Made by a program: the position numbers and the translations under genes. From Deltaproteobacteria bacterium (GTDB lineage: Bacteria > Desulfobacterota > Syntrophia > Syntrophales > UBA5619): a DNA stretch of 24,145 nucleotides. Location: NCBI GenBank assembly GCA_026388345.1, contig JAPLJY010000313.1, positions 1 through 24,145 of the forward strand, read 5' to 3'. Below the pieces are notes generated by a model. That model searched no databases, was not told where the DNA came from, and was given only the letters and a program-made list of their open reading frames with translations. Positions 1 through 7,897 of the stretch are shown here, piece after piece (the first letter of the stretch is position 1; each line of letters opens with the position of its first letter).

Positions 1-89
1 CTCCTGTACAAGAAACACTGACGAGGAAAGCGAACATCCGCCGCTCACCTCCTGCTCTCAAATGGCCCTCCATTCAAGAACAGTAAAAG

Positions 90-137
90 CGGACAACTCA
101 TTTGCTACAAAACCGGACAAGTCTATTTACTCTTGAC
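90..137. repeat. Two imperfect 24-bp direct repeats, possible IS end
   Basis: Two adjacent units start with CGGACAA at 90 and 114 and stay similar afterwards (TC, ATTT and CT in register). Closely spaced short direct repeats of this kind occur at the ends of some insertion sequences such as the IS21 group. The transposase would then lie left of the window, which cannot be seen. They could equally be operator half-sites next to the promoter at 160-188. Bases 1-229 contain no convincing gene. Confidence 0.3.
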
Positions 138-159
138 AGAAGTTTCTGCCGGAAGGTGC

Positions 160-188
160 TTGACAGTCACTGCCCTTTTCTCTATAGT
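160..188 (+). promoter_or_regulatory. Sigma70-type promoter of the nucleoside transporter gene
   Basis: TTGACA (160-165), a 17-base spacer and TATAGT (183-188). The -35 is perfect, the -10 matches 5 of 6 and the spacing is ideal. Transcription would start near 195, giving a leader of about 35 bases. A second TTGACA at 133-138 has no matching -10 at the right distance. Confidence 0.75.
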
Positions 189-229
189 ACGCCTTCAGAA
201 AGGACTCCCCCGGGGACATTTCAGACTTC

Positions 230-1471
230 ATGAACCTGCAGGGCATCGTCGGAATCATCTTCTTGACGGGCCTCGCCTGGCTGATCAGCGAGAACAGGCG
301 CGCCGTCCGCTTTCAGATCATCTTCACCAGTCTTGCCGTCCAGTTCGCCCTGGCGCTGATCCTGCTCAAGATTCCGATCTTCGGAGATTTCTTTATCCTG
401 CTCAACAGGGGGGTGAACGCGCTCGAACGGGCCACTGCCGCGGGCACGACCTTCGCCTTCGGCTATCTGGGAGGCGGGAAACTGCCCTTTGCGGAAACCT
501 ATCCCGGATCGACCTTTATTTTTGCCTTCAAGGCCCTGCCCCTGATCCTGGTCGTGAGCGCCCTCTCCTCGCTCCTCTTCTACTGGAAGATCCTGCCGCT
601 CGTGGTCCGGGCCTTTTCCTGGCTGCTCCAGAAAACCTTGCGCGTCGGCGGCGCCGTCGGCGTCGGCGCGGCGGCGAATGTTTTCCTGGGCATGGTGGAG
701 GCGCCGCTGCTGATCCGACCCTACCTCGGCCGGCTCACGCGCAGTGAACTGTTCATCACCATGAGCTGTGGCATGGCCAATATCGCCGGCACCGTGATGG
801 TCCTCTATGCGACAATTCTCTGCCGGCAGATGCCCGACGTGATGGGACACATCCTCATCGCCTCGATCATCAGCACGCCGGCAGCCATCATGATCTCCCT
901 TCTGATGGTTCCGGAGACCGGAGAGATCACCCTCGGGCAGTACATCCCCCCCCAGAATGCATCCAGTGCCATGGACGCCATCACCCGGGGCACCTCCGAG
1001 GGCATTTCGCTGTATCTGAACATCATCGCCATGCTGATCGTCCTGGTCGCTCTGGTGGAGTTGGGCAATCAGATCCTCAGCCTCCTACCCTTTTTTCACG
1101 GAGAGCCCGTAACGCTGCAGCGGCTCCTCGGCTACGTCATGGCGCCCGTAACCTGGATGATCGGCATCCCCTGGTCGGAAAGCATGACGGCGGGCTTTCT
1201 ACTCGGGGAAAAGACCATCCTCAACGAACTCATCGCCTATCTGGATCTCTCCCGGCTGCCGGCGGGGTCCCTCAACGCGAGAAGCCAGGTCATCATGGTC
1301 TATGCGCTCTGCGGCTTTGCCAACCTGGGCAGCCTGGGCATCCTGATCGGCGGCATGGCGGCCATGGTCCCGGAGCGGCGCAACGAGATCGTCTCCCTGG
1401 GGTTCAAATCGATCCTCTGCGGCACCATGGCGACCTGCATGGTTGGCGCCATCGTCGGCCTGCTCCTGTAA
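230..1471 (+). CDS. Concentrative nucleoside transporter, NupC/CNT family
   Basis: A 413-aa, very hydrophobic protein of normal CNT length. Members import nucleosides across the inner membrane with H+ or Na+. Family landmarks visible are NVFLGMVEAPLLIRPYL, with Glu157 in the substrate/ion site, the stretch ESMTAGFLLGEKTILNELIAY (about 325-345), and RSQVIMVYALCGFANLGSLG in the C-terminal half. The ATG at 230 follows a weak CGGGGAC Shine-Dalgarno at 211-217 and sits just downstream of the promoter at 160-188. The gene ends 2 bases before the stop codon of the convergent histidine kinase gene, with no terminator between them. Family assignment is secure; substrate and coupling ion cannot be read from the sequence. 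Confidence 0.9.
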   Translation: MNLQGIVGIIFLTGLAWLISENRRAVRFQIIFTSLAVQFALALILLKIPIFGDFFILLNRGVNALERATAAGTTFAFGYLGGGKLPFAETYPGSTFIFAFKALPLILVVSALSSLLFYWKILPLVVRAFSWLLQKTLRVGGAVGVGAAANVFLGMVEAPLLIRPYLGRLTRSELFITMSCGMANIAGTVMVLYATILCRQMPDVMGHILIASIISTPAAIMISLLMVPETGEITLGQYIPPQNASSAMDAITRGTSEGISLYLNIIAMLIVLVALVELGNQILSLLPFFHGEPVTLQRLLGYVMAPVTWMIGIPWSESMTAGFLLGEKTILNELIAYLDLSRLPAGSLNARSQVIMVYALCGFANLGSLGILIGGMAAMVPERRNEIVSLGFKSILCGTMATCMVGAIVGLLL

Positions 1472-1473
1472 CA

Positions 1474-4400
1474 TCAAGTTGATAACGTCTCCCTTATCTT
1501 TTTTGAAAGGATCTCCATGGTGAACGGCTTCTGGAGAAAACCCCGGCAACCCCGATCCAGGATCTCCTGCGCCTGGCCGTTGACGCTGTACCCGCTGGCA
1601 AGAAGGACCACGATCCCGGGATGGATCTGCTGGAGACGGTCGAAGGTCTCTCCCCCCGATATCCCCGGCATGATCATGTCCAGAATGACCAAGTCAATCC
1701 GGCCTTTTTTCTCCATGTAAACGGCGATCGCCTCCTGACCGCTCCCGGCCGCAAAGACCCGGTAATCCAGGGACTCCAGCATTTCCCTGCCCACTTCCAG
1801 AACCATCTTCTCATCATCCACCAGCAGGATCGTCTCCGTCCCCTTCAGGATTGCGCCGGAAACCGCCTTCTCTTCGACGACAGACTTCTCCGAGGCCGGA
1901 AGGTGGATATTGAAAATCGTCCCATGACCGGGCTCACTGTTAACATGGATCACCCCCCCGTGACCCTTGACGATCCCGTAGACCATCGCCAGCCCCAGGC
2001 CGGTCCCCCTTCCGATGCCCTTCGTCGTGAAAAAGGGGTCAAATATCCGATCCCTCGTCTTCTCGTCCATCCCCATCCCGGTATCGCTTACCGATACCTT
2101 CACATACCTTCCCGGCTTGTTCAGGTCCGGAAGATGATCATGCTCATCCAAAACAACGTTTTGCGTTTCGAGATAGATGGAACCGCCTCCCGGCATGGCC
2201 TGCCAGGCGTTCACATAAAGATTCAGGAAGACCTGTTCCATCTGGCCCTGATCCACCTCCAGCGTCCAGACCTCCTTTTCATACTTCCGGTGGACGGCGA
2301 TCTCCTTCCGGGTTCTGCCGAACATGGAGGAGCTCTTTTCGATGATCTCATTGATGTTTGTCGGCTTCACCTCGTATCGGCCGCCCCGGGCAAACCCGAG
2401 CAGTTGCCGCGTTAAATCCGCCCCGCTCTGCACCTGATTTTCGATCAGCTTCAGCCGCTCGTGCTGGGGCTGGGAAGGATCGAAATCCAGCATCATCAGG
2501 GACGCAACGCCCTGAATCCCCATAAGAATATTGTTGAAATCATGAGCGATTCCCCCCGCCAACGTTCCAATGGCCTCCATCTTCTGGGCCTGGAACAGTT
2601 GAGACTCCAGTCGCTTGTGTTCCCTCATGTCGATGAAGCTCTCTAACAGATAATCCCGCTCCGCGATCCTGACCGGGACCGCGGTCTTGAGCACCGGGAT
2701 CTCTCTTCCGCCCGTCGTGAGCAGAACCCGTTCCGCCCTGTCGATCGACTGTTCGCAGTCGGTGATCGGACAGTTGCCCGCGGCCGCCGGGCAGATGTAT
2801 TTGTGGCAGGTTTTGCCGATCATTTCCTCCTGAGTGGCGCCGCACATCTCCACTGCCATCCGATTGGCATTGACAATCGTGTGGGTGGCCGAATCGACGA
2901 GAAAGATCCCGGCCTGAACATGTTCGAAGATGGCGGAAACAAGCTCCGTGCTCTCCCTCAGCCTCTCTTGGGCCTGCCTGCGTTCGGTGATGTCCCGGGT
3001 GATGCTGAGGATATGGGGAACGCCCTTGAGTTCGATCACGGCGGCGGACATCAATCCATAACGGATGTCGCCGTTCTTCATTCGATACGCGGCATCGAGA
3101 TTCCTCACAACCCCGTCTTTTTTCAACCCCCCCAACAGTTTCTGCCTGTCTTCCAGATTGGCCCAGACGTCCAATTCGACGGAGGTTCGGCCGATCGTCT
3201 CCGCTTCCGAATATCCGGTGATCCGGACAAATCCATCATTGATCGACACGTATATGCCATCCGACAGGCGAGTGATGTTGACGGCATCCGGGGTGGTATA
3301 AAACGCCTTGCGGAACGTCTCTTCGCTTTCCCGCAGGGCCTGATCCATCCGCTTGCGCTCGGTGATGTCGCGGGCAAAGGTCAACGCGGCATTTTGATGA
3401 TCATACCGGATGGGCACCGCATTGGCTTCGACGGTAATCTCCGCCCCATCCAGACGGACATAAACCTGTTCCACGATGGGTACGTTCCTGCGCTCCTCGT
3501 AGAGAATCCGGAGACGCTCGCGAACCTGTTCGTGAAAGTCGGGGTGCCATCGTTCCAGGAGGGAGGTCCCGATCAATTGGTCGGTCCCTTCCGCCCCGAA
3601 AAGGTTTGCTGCCATTTGATTCATATAAACGTATTTTCCATCGGCATGGACGTAGACCGCCTCCGGCGCATTCTCGATCAGGGAACGGAACCTCGCCTCG
3701 CTTTCCTTGAGTTCCGTTTCGGCCTTCAGCCGTCTCTCTCCCTCCTCGATGATGAACCGGGCCTTCAGACCATAGTAGGAAAACAGAACTGCGCCCAGCA
3801 GAAACAAAGCGATAACCAGAATGAGCCGGTTCCGGAAATCCATCAGCGAAGCCAGGACTTCGTCTTCCGACGAGGCGACGACAATCGACCAGAAGGTGTT
3901 CCCGAGGGCGATCGGCATGTAGACGGCGTGCTTCTTGACGGCTTTCACCGTCTGCCCGCCGATCTGATCGAAGGTGTAGGTGGTGACCCCCTGATGTCCC
4001 TTGAGCATCTCCCCGGCCATGGCCAGGATGGAGGGAAAAGCTTCGCAGTTTACGTAGACCGATTTTCCGGTATGCCCCGGGACGGGACAGTAGAGTTCCG
4101 TTCCGTCGCGGCTGGTCACCCAGGCATAACCCGTCTTGCCGATCTTGATCACTTCGAGGTATCGCCTGGCCAGGGATTGAAAATCAACCGTGACGGCAAT
4201 CGTGCCCCGGTAGATTCCGTCCCCGAAGACGGGAACGTGGAGCGCAACGGTCCGGTAACCCTGAACGGCGGTGAAGACATCGCTGATCGCGGGTTTACGG
4301 GTGCGCATCACTTCCCGGACATGGTTCTGGAAAGAGATGTCCCTGCCGATCAGGTTGCGGTCATAGGGGATCGCGTAAACGATCCTGCCTTCGGCATCAA

Positions 4401-4695
4401 CGCGGGTGATCCCCCGGATCTGTTCACGGTTTGTCTGATAAAAGCTATCGAGGGCTTCCCTGCCGGTCTGATCCAGATCGATGATATGTCGCCATTTCGA
4501 CAGGACGGTCAGGATGCCCGTCCAGTGGTTGAAGAAGTCTTGGATTCCCTGGGCGGCCTGCGTGGCATGAAGCGACTGCTGGATATTGAGGTTATGAATC
4601 GCCTCCCGCTTGGCCTCCTGATAAAAGAAGGAAAAAAGAAAGGCACACAAACCCAGCAGAGAAACAAGCAACAGAAGCAACCGGTTTTTTTTCAT
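1474..4695 (-). CDS. Membrane sensor hybrid histidine kinase (Cache-PAS-PAS-PAS-HisKA-HATPase-REC)
   Basis: A 1073-aa inner-membrane sensor kinase with a C-terminal receiver. Order: TM1 (about 4-25); a Cache-like periplasmic sensor (about 40-290); TM2 (about 292-314); three PAS domains, two of them ending in a DITER-type motif; a HisKA domain with GGIAHDFNN and phospho-acceptor His718; a HATPase with an N box and DTGMGM and [13 protein letters not shown] motifs; and a REC domain with LILVDDE-like start and acceptor Asp1006 in [13 protein letters not shown]3 carries a Cys set (C630, C635, C642, C647). I chose the ATG at 4695 because AGGGTG precedes it and TM1 follows at once. An in-frame start at 4842 would add 49 residues with no membrane signal and overlap the hydrolase gene. 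It lies 80 bases downstream of that gene and is probably cotranscribed with it. The signal and output are unknown, and no DNA-binding partner is adjacent. Confidence 0.9.
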   Translation of the reverse strand: MKKNRLLLLLVSLLGLCAFLFSFFYQEAKREAIHNLNIQQSLHATQAAQGIQDFFNHWTGILTVLSKWRHIIDLDQTGREALDSFYQTNREQIRGITRVDAEGRIVYAIPYDRNLIGRDISFQNHVREVMRTRKPAISDVFTAVQGYRTVALHVPVFGDGIYRGTIAVTVDFQSLARRYLEVIKIGKTGYAWVTSRDGTELYCPVPGHTGKSVYVNCEAFPSILAMAGEMLKGHQGVTTYTFDQIGGQTVKAVKKHAVYMPIALGNTFWSIVVASSEDEVLASLMDFRNRLILVIALFLLGAVLFSYYGLKARFIIEEGERRLKAETELKESEARFRSLIENAPEAVYVHADGKYVYMNQMAANLFGAEGTDQLIGTSLLERWHPDFHEQVRERLRILYEERRNVPIVEQVYVRLDGAEITVEANAVPIRYDHQNAALTFARDITERKRMDQALRESEETFRKAFYTTPDAVNITRLSDGIYVSINDGFVRITGYSEAETIGRTSVELDVWANLEDRQKLLGGLKKDGVVRNLDAAYRMKNGDIRYGLMSAAVIELKGVPHILSITRDITERRQAQERLRESTELVSAIFEHVQAGIFLVDSATHTIVNANRMAVEMCGATQEEMIGKTCHKYICPAAAGNCPITDCEQSIDRAERVLLTTGGREIPVLKTAVPVRIAERDYLLESFIDMREHKRLESQLFQAQKMEAIGTLAGGIAHDFNNILMGIQGVASLMMLDFDPSQPQHERLKLIENQVQSGADLTRQLLGFARGGRYEVKPTNINEIIEKSSSMFGRTRKEIAVHRKYEKEVWTLEVDQGQMEQVFLNLYVNAWQAMPGGGSIYLETQNVVLDEHDHLPDLNKPGRYVKVSVSDTGMGMDEKTRDRIFDPFFTTKGIGRGTGLGLAMVYGIVKGHGGVIHVNSEPGHGTIFNIHLPASEKSVVEEKAVSGAILKGTETILLVDDEKMVLEVGREMLESLDYRVFAAGSGQEAIAVYMEKKGRIDLVILDMIMPGISGGETFDRLQQIHPGIVVLLASGYSVNGQAQEILDRGCRGFLQKPFTMEILSKKIRETLST

Positions 4696-4775
4696 CTTCA
4701 CCCTGCCTGTCGGAATAACGATTCGAGTCACCCTTGGATACCGCAAAGTTTCTTGGCCTGTTTCTGCTTCTCTTT

Positions 4776-5435
4776 CTAAGATCCAATATCGGAAGGTTTG
4801 GCGCTTTCTTGATGGACACCCGATCCGGATTGCCCTGACCAAAATTCCGAAAGACCGGCAGCGAGTTCTTCCTCTCTGCCGAAATAGAAATGGTCGGCGC
4901 CCGGAAGGAGTTTGACGGGTGCCTGGATCCGGCCGGCCATCTCCAGCAGTCGCGGTATGGTACAGTAGGGATCCCGGTCGCCGGCGAGGATCAGATGAAT
5001 CTTTCCGGCAAGGCCGGAAAAATCGAAATCCAGCAGATCGATGGGTGGGGAGACGAGTACCCCGCCCCTCAGGGACGGCCGGCGCCGCAGGACCTGCACA
5101 TTCACCCAGGCCCCGAAGGAATAGCCGGCCAGAAAGATCTCCCGGACGCCTTTTTGCTGCAGGACGCCTGCCGCACTGATAAGATCTTCCTGTTCCCCCA
5201 GTCCCTCGGCGTAACGCCCCTCGCTGCGGCCGACACCCCGGAAATTGAAGCGTAGCGTGGTGTATCCCTGGTGGAAGAAAGCTTTCACAAGTGTTTCCAC
5301 CACATTGTTCTCCATGCTGCCGCCCATGAGCGGATGGGGATGGGTGACGACCACTCCCCGCCCGGACCCGGCCGGGGCATAATAACCCTCCAAGAGGAGG
5401 GATTCTATCGGGAAAATGATCTGTTGCTCTTTCAT
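4776..5435 (-). CDS. Alpha/beta hydrolase, COG2945-like
   Basis: A 219-aa cytoplasmic alpha/beta hydrolase. HPHPLMGGSMENNVV near the N-terminus is characteristic of the COG2945 type. The nucleophile elbow is GYSFGAW (Ser), the acid is in GDRDPY and the histidine in GADHFYFG, so the triad looks complete. The ATG at 5435 gives the usual family length. An in-frame GTG at 5513 is rejected because it would fall only a few bases from the predicted transcription start and would add an unrelated hydrophobic leader. The Shine-Dalgarno at 5435 is poor. It is first in a probable two-gene unit with the histidine kinase. The substrate is unknown; family members are usually called esterase- or dienelactone-hydrolase-like. 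Confidence 0.85.
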   Translation of the reverse strand: MKEQQIIFPIESLLLEGYYAPAGSGRGVVVTHPHPLMGGSMENNVVETLVKAFFHQGYTTLRFNFRGVGRSEGRYAEGLGEQEDLISAAGVLQQKGVREIFLAGYSFGAWVNVQVLRRRPSLRGGVLVSPPIDLLDFDFSGLAGKIHLILAGDRDPYCTIPRLLEMAGRIQAPVKLLPGADHFYFGREEELAAGLSEFWSGQSGSGVHQESAKPSDIGS

Positions 5436-5524
5436 CTTTGGACTCGCATGGGTTTCCCTCATGAGAAGTAGCGTGAAAAAGAAGCTGCCGAACACATCGG
5501 GGATCAGACGCACATTACGGGGTC

Positions 5525-5553
5525 AATACACCATAAGCATTTCCGCTTGTCAA
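5525..5553 (-). promoter_or_regulatory. Extended -10 promoter of the hydrolase/kinase unit
   Basis: On the minus strand: TTGACA (5553-5548), a 17-base spacer, then TGTATT (5530-5525) preceded by TG at the extended -10 position. Transcription would start near 5518, giving a leader of about 80 bases to the ATG at 5435. It is back to back with the plus-strand promoter at 5580-5608. Confidence 0.6.
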
Positions 5554-5579
5554 CAGCAAACCCTGTGTTTTGAATGTAC

Positions 5580-5608
5580 TTGACACCGTGAAGCATTCCT
5601 ACTATAGA
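5580..5608 (+). promoter_or_regulatory. Sigma70-type promoter of the CoA ligase gene
   Basis: TTGACA (5580-5585), 17-base spacer, TATAGA (5603-5608). The predicted start near 5615 leaves a leader of about 170 bases before the ATG at 5786. No gene is supported in that leader; an in-frame GTG reading of 63 codons from 5638 lacks a ribosome-binding site and runs into the ligase gene. Confidence 0.7.
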
Positions 5609-5785
5609 GTCACGAAATTATAGAATAACAAACCCTCGTGTGCCAGGAAAACCTGGAAAATCAGATATGCCCCAAGGAATTTTACATCGGGCTTTCCGAC
5701 GTAGGAAAGCGGAAGAGTTTCAAAGACGCGAAGCATTATGAGCGAAGGGAATTTCCTGAGGTTGGAACGATAAAGGAGCAGTCTT

Positions 5786-7075
5786 ATGCCCAGGCGGATG
5801 CGGGAAGAGAGGAATCAGGGGTTTTATGACGAAAGGGCCGAGCGGATGGGCAGGGCCGACCGCAACGCCTTCAAGGAAAAGGAGGCGCTCCGGGTTCTTC
5901 GCTACGCCTATGAAAATGCGCCGGGTTACCGAAAGTTTCTGGATGAAAGAGGCGCCCATCCGGAGGCCGTTCGGAATATCGGCGATTTTTCCGGCATTCC
6001 CGTCCTGAAGAAGAACAGGATGCCGGAACTGCACCGGGACAACCCGCCGTTCGGGGGCTTTCTGGCGGTGCCCGTTGAAAAACTCAAAAGGATCTATGTC
6101 TCCCCGGGCCCCATCTACGACCCTGAAGGACGGAAAGAGGATTACTGGGGGCTGCGGAAGTGCCTGTACAACGCGGGGTTCAGACCGGGGGACCTCGTCA
6201 TGAACACCTTTTCCTACCACCTGACGCCCGCGGGGATTTTTCTGGATGAGGCCTGCACCGGCATCGGATGCACCACGGTGCCCACCGGCGTCGGGAATAC
6301 GGAGATCCAGGTCAGGACCATGGTGGAACTGAAAATCAACGGCTATCTCGGCGCCGCCTCCTTTCTGCTTGCCCTGATCGCCAAGATGGAAGAACTGGGG
6401 CATGACCCCGCAACGGATCTCGCCATCGAGATCGCCCTCGTCGGGGGGGAGATCTTGACCCCGGGCTTAAGAAAAGGGCTCAACGATCATGGTATCCTCG
6501 TGCGTCAGGCTTACATCACGGCCGATCTGGGAACACTTGCCTATGAATGCCCGCAGGAAGACGGCATGCACATCTCGGATGATCTCTATCTGGAAATCTG
6601 CGACCCGGTGACCGGAGAACCCTTGCCTGCCGGCAGCGTCGGCGAAGTGGTGGTCACCAACTTCAGCAACGAATGCTATCCCCTGGTCCGCTACGGCACC
6701 GGGGACCTTTCCGCCGTGGATGAGGATCCCTGCGCCTGCGGAAGAACCTCCTGCAAGCTCAAAGGGATCATGGGCAGGGCGGATGAGGTGACGAAGATCA
6801 AGGGGATGTTCGTCCATCCCCGCCAGGTGGATGAAGCCGTATCCAGGTTCCCCGGGGAAGTGGACAAGGTGAGGGTCGTCGTTACGCGGGAGGGCGTGAC
6901 GGATGTGATGACCGTGGAAATCCAGCTTAAAAAGGGCGTCGCCGGAACGGACGCCCTGAAGGCTTCCTGCGAGGAAAGGGTGCGGGAGACCACAAAGCTC
7001 AGGGGAAGCGTGGTTTTTGTCCCCGAAATCCCGGAGGGCAGCAAAAAAATCGACGACCGAAGAAAGTGGCAATAG
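5786..7075 (+). CDS. PaaK-like AMP-forming acyl/aryl-CoA ligase
   Basis: A 429-aa member of the phenylacetate-CoA ligase branch of the ANL superfamily. The family activates an aryl or acyl acid with ATP and CoA, releasing AMP and PPi. Supporting features are the N-terminal alanine/tyrosine segment ALRVLRYAYENAPGYRKFL, the ATP-binding YGTGDL, the hinge region GRADEVTKIKGMFVHPRQVD, and a C-terminal KKIDDRRK with candidate catalytic Lys. A Cys group (C316, C318, C323) sits in DPCACGRTSC. Start: AAAGGAG (5772-5778) lies 7 bases before the ATG. Odd point: where PaaK proteins normally carry a Ser/Thr/Gly-rich ATP-phosphate loop, this one has VSPGPIYDP (105-113). Proximity to the 2-oxoacid oxidoreductase genes fits acyl-CoA metabolism, but the substrate cannot be inferred. 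Confidence 0.8.
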   Translation: MPRRMREERNQGFYDERAERMGRADRNAFKEKEALRVLRYAYENAPGYRKFLDERGAHPEAVRNIGDFSGIPVLKKNRMPELHRDNPPFGGFLAVPVEKLKRIYVSPGPIYDPEGRKEDYWGLRKCLYNAGFRPGDLVMNTFSYHLTPAGIFLDEACTGIGCTTVPTGVGNTEIQVRTMVELKINGYLGAASFLLALIAKMEELGHDPATDLAIEIALVGGEILTPGLRKGLNDHGILVRQAYITADLGTLAYECPQEDGMHISDDLYLEICDPVTGEPLPAGSVGEVVVTNFSNECYPLVRYGTGDLSAVDEDPCACGRTSCKLKGIMGRADEVTKIKGMFVHPRQVDEAVSRFPGEVDKVRVVVTREGVTDVMTVEIQLKKGVAGTDALKASCEERVRETTKLRGSVVFVPEIPEGSKKIDDRRKWQ

Positions 7076-7108
7076 ACAGGCAGGGCTTTATTCCCTGAAG
7101 ACTCTGGA

Positions 7109-7241
7109 AATCGTGATCCCTGCGCGCGCTGGACATTGTTTCGACCCTGCACCTCCTCGCTTCGCTGCGGGGGCAGGGTGCCCCGAAAAATCTCCAATGC
7201 GCGCTTTAAGGGATCCGATTTCCAAGTTGCGCAAAGGTCTC
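7109..7241. repeat. Interspersed repeat, copy A (short form)
   Basis: This 133-base element recurs at 11676-11862. Shared blocks include AATCGTGATCCC at the left end, CTCCTCGCTTCGCTGC, GGGGGCAGGGT, CCCCGAAAAATCTCCAATGC and GCAAAGGTCTC at the right end. An internal inverted pair ACCCTGC (7144-7150) / GCAGGGT (7173-7179) could form a hairpin. It lies between the ligase stop and the kor promoter and has no believable reading frame. Confidence 0.8.
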
Positions 7242-7315
7242 ACCCTGTGCGCCACCCTTGGTTCATGAAAAAAGTAACCAGGACGGCAGAAAGACGGATT
7301 GCCCCCGAAATCGTA

Positions 7316-7344
7316 TTGACATGCAGGACGGCCTCCCCTATACT
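7316..7344 (+). promoter_or_regulatory. Sigma70-type promoter of the kor operon
   Basis: TTGACA (7316-7321), 17-base spacer, TATACT (7339-7344). Start predicted near 7351, so the kor mRNA would have a leader of about 335 bases that includes the hairpin at 7506-7525 and the inverted-repeat element at 7531-7657. No other gene is seen between 7076 and 7686. Confidence 0.7.
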
Positions 7345-7505
7345 GAACTAAAATGTATACTGATCACCAAGCTGTACTCACGGCATAGAATATGGATATT
7401 CCAAAGAAATAACGGAGGCCGGGCGAGGGTCTTCGCCCGCAGGGCGTTCACCGGGTTGTTTCTGAAAACTTGAACGGTTGCAGGACGCGGAAGTGCCCCC
7501 TTAGG

Positions 7506-7525
7506 GGGGTGTTGAAAAACACCCC
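7506..7525. repeat. Perfect 8-bp hairpin with GAAA loop in the kor leader
   Basis: GGGGTGTT (7506-7513), GAAA (7514-7517), AACACCCC (7518-7525): a perfect stem closed by a GNRA-type tetraloop. An alternative pairing of CCCCC (7496-7500) with the G run at 7504-7509 would compete with it. There is no following T run, so it is not a typical terminator. It directly abuts the inverted-repeat element. Confidence 0.6.
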
Positions 7526-7530
7526 GATGG

Positions 7531-7657
7531 GCAGGCTGTTCAAAAATGCTCAGATGCAAGGCGCGCAAAAAACCGAAGAGCGAGGCGTATATAGAAATAC
7601 ATCGAGCGATGAGGTTTGCAGCGCAACGCAGCAGATGAGCGTTTTTCAACAGCCTGT
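7531..7657. repeat. MITE-like or REP-like element with terminal inverted repeats
   Basis: The left end CAGGCTGTTCAAAAATGC (from 7532) pairs with the reverse complement of the right end, where GCGTTTTTCAACAGCCTG ends at 7656; about 22 of 26 positions agree. The inside is repetitive (AGAGCGAGGCGTAT, CATCGAGCGATGAGG) and non-coding. Elements of this look are, from memory, common between genes in Geobacter-like genomes; that was not checked here. It sits entirely inside the predicted kor leader, 30 bases from korD. Confidence 0.65.
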
Positions 7658-7686
7658 TAGGGGGTCTTGAGCAGACAGGGAAGCAT

Positions 7687-7896
7687 ATGGCGAAGTTGAA
7701 GCTGAAGGGTCATGTAATCAACCGGGACTGGTGCAAGGGATGCGGAATCTGTGTGCATTTCTGTCCCAAGCAGGTGCTGGAGCTGGACGAATTCGAAAAG
7801 GTGGTGGCGGCGAGGCCGCAGGATTGCGTTTGCTGCAAGCTCTGCGAGTTGCGGTGCCCGGATTTGGCGATCGAGGTACAGACGGAGCAGGATTGA
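7687..7896 (+). CDS. korD: 2-oxoacid:ferredoxin oxidoreductase, delta (ferredoxin) subunit
   Basis: A 69-aa two-cluster ferredoxin, normal for the delta subunit of four-subunit 2-oxoacid:ferredoxin oxidoreductases. Cluster one uses C16, C19, C22 and C26-Pro; cluster two uses C47, C50, C53 and C57-Pro, with an extra C49. It would carry electrons from the enzyme to the external ferredoxin. AGGGA lies just before the ATG. The stop is followed after one base by the ATG of korA, so translational coupling is likely. The 2-oxoglutarate assignment of the whole set rests on the adjacent sucCD. Confidence 0.88.
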   Translation: MAKLKLKGHVINRDWCKGCGICVHFCPKQVLELDEFEKVVAARPQDCVCCKLCELRCPDLAIEVQTEQD

Positions 7897-7897
7897 T

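Noticed and set aside
2803..4779. 658-codon open frame opposite the histidine kinase gene
   Set aside because: It is the antisense shadow of a GC-rich gene with clear domains; its translation has no recognisable motifs and no ribosome-binding site.
4696..4842. Upstream extension of the histidine kinase start
   Set aside because: It would overlap the hydrolase gene by 67 bases and place 49 odd residues before the first helix; the ATG at 4695 has a good Shine-Dalgarno.
5436..5513. GTG start of the hydrolase 26 codons upstream
   Set aside because: It would sit almost at the predicted transcription start, and the added leader is not part of the family.
5638..5829. 63-codon GTG-started frame in the CoA ligase leader
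   Set aside because: It has no ribosome-binding site, overlaps the ligase start and resembles no family.
7470..7670. 66-codon frame in the kor leader
   Set aside because: It is made of the hairpin and the inverted-repeat element, so it is better explained as non-coding repeat.
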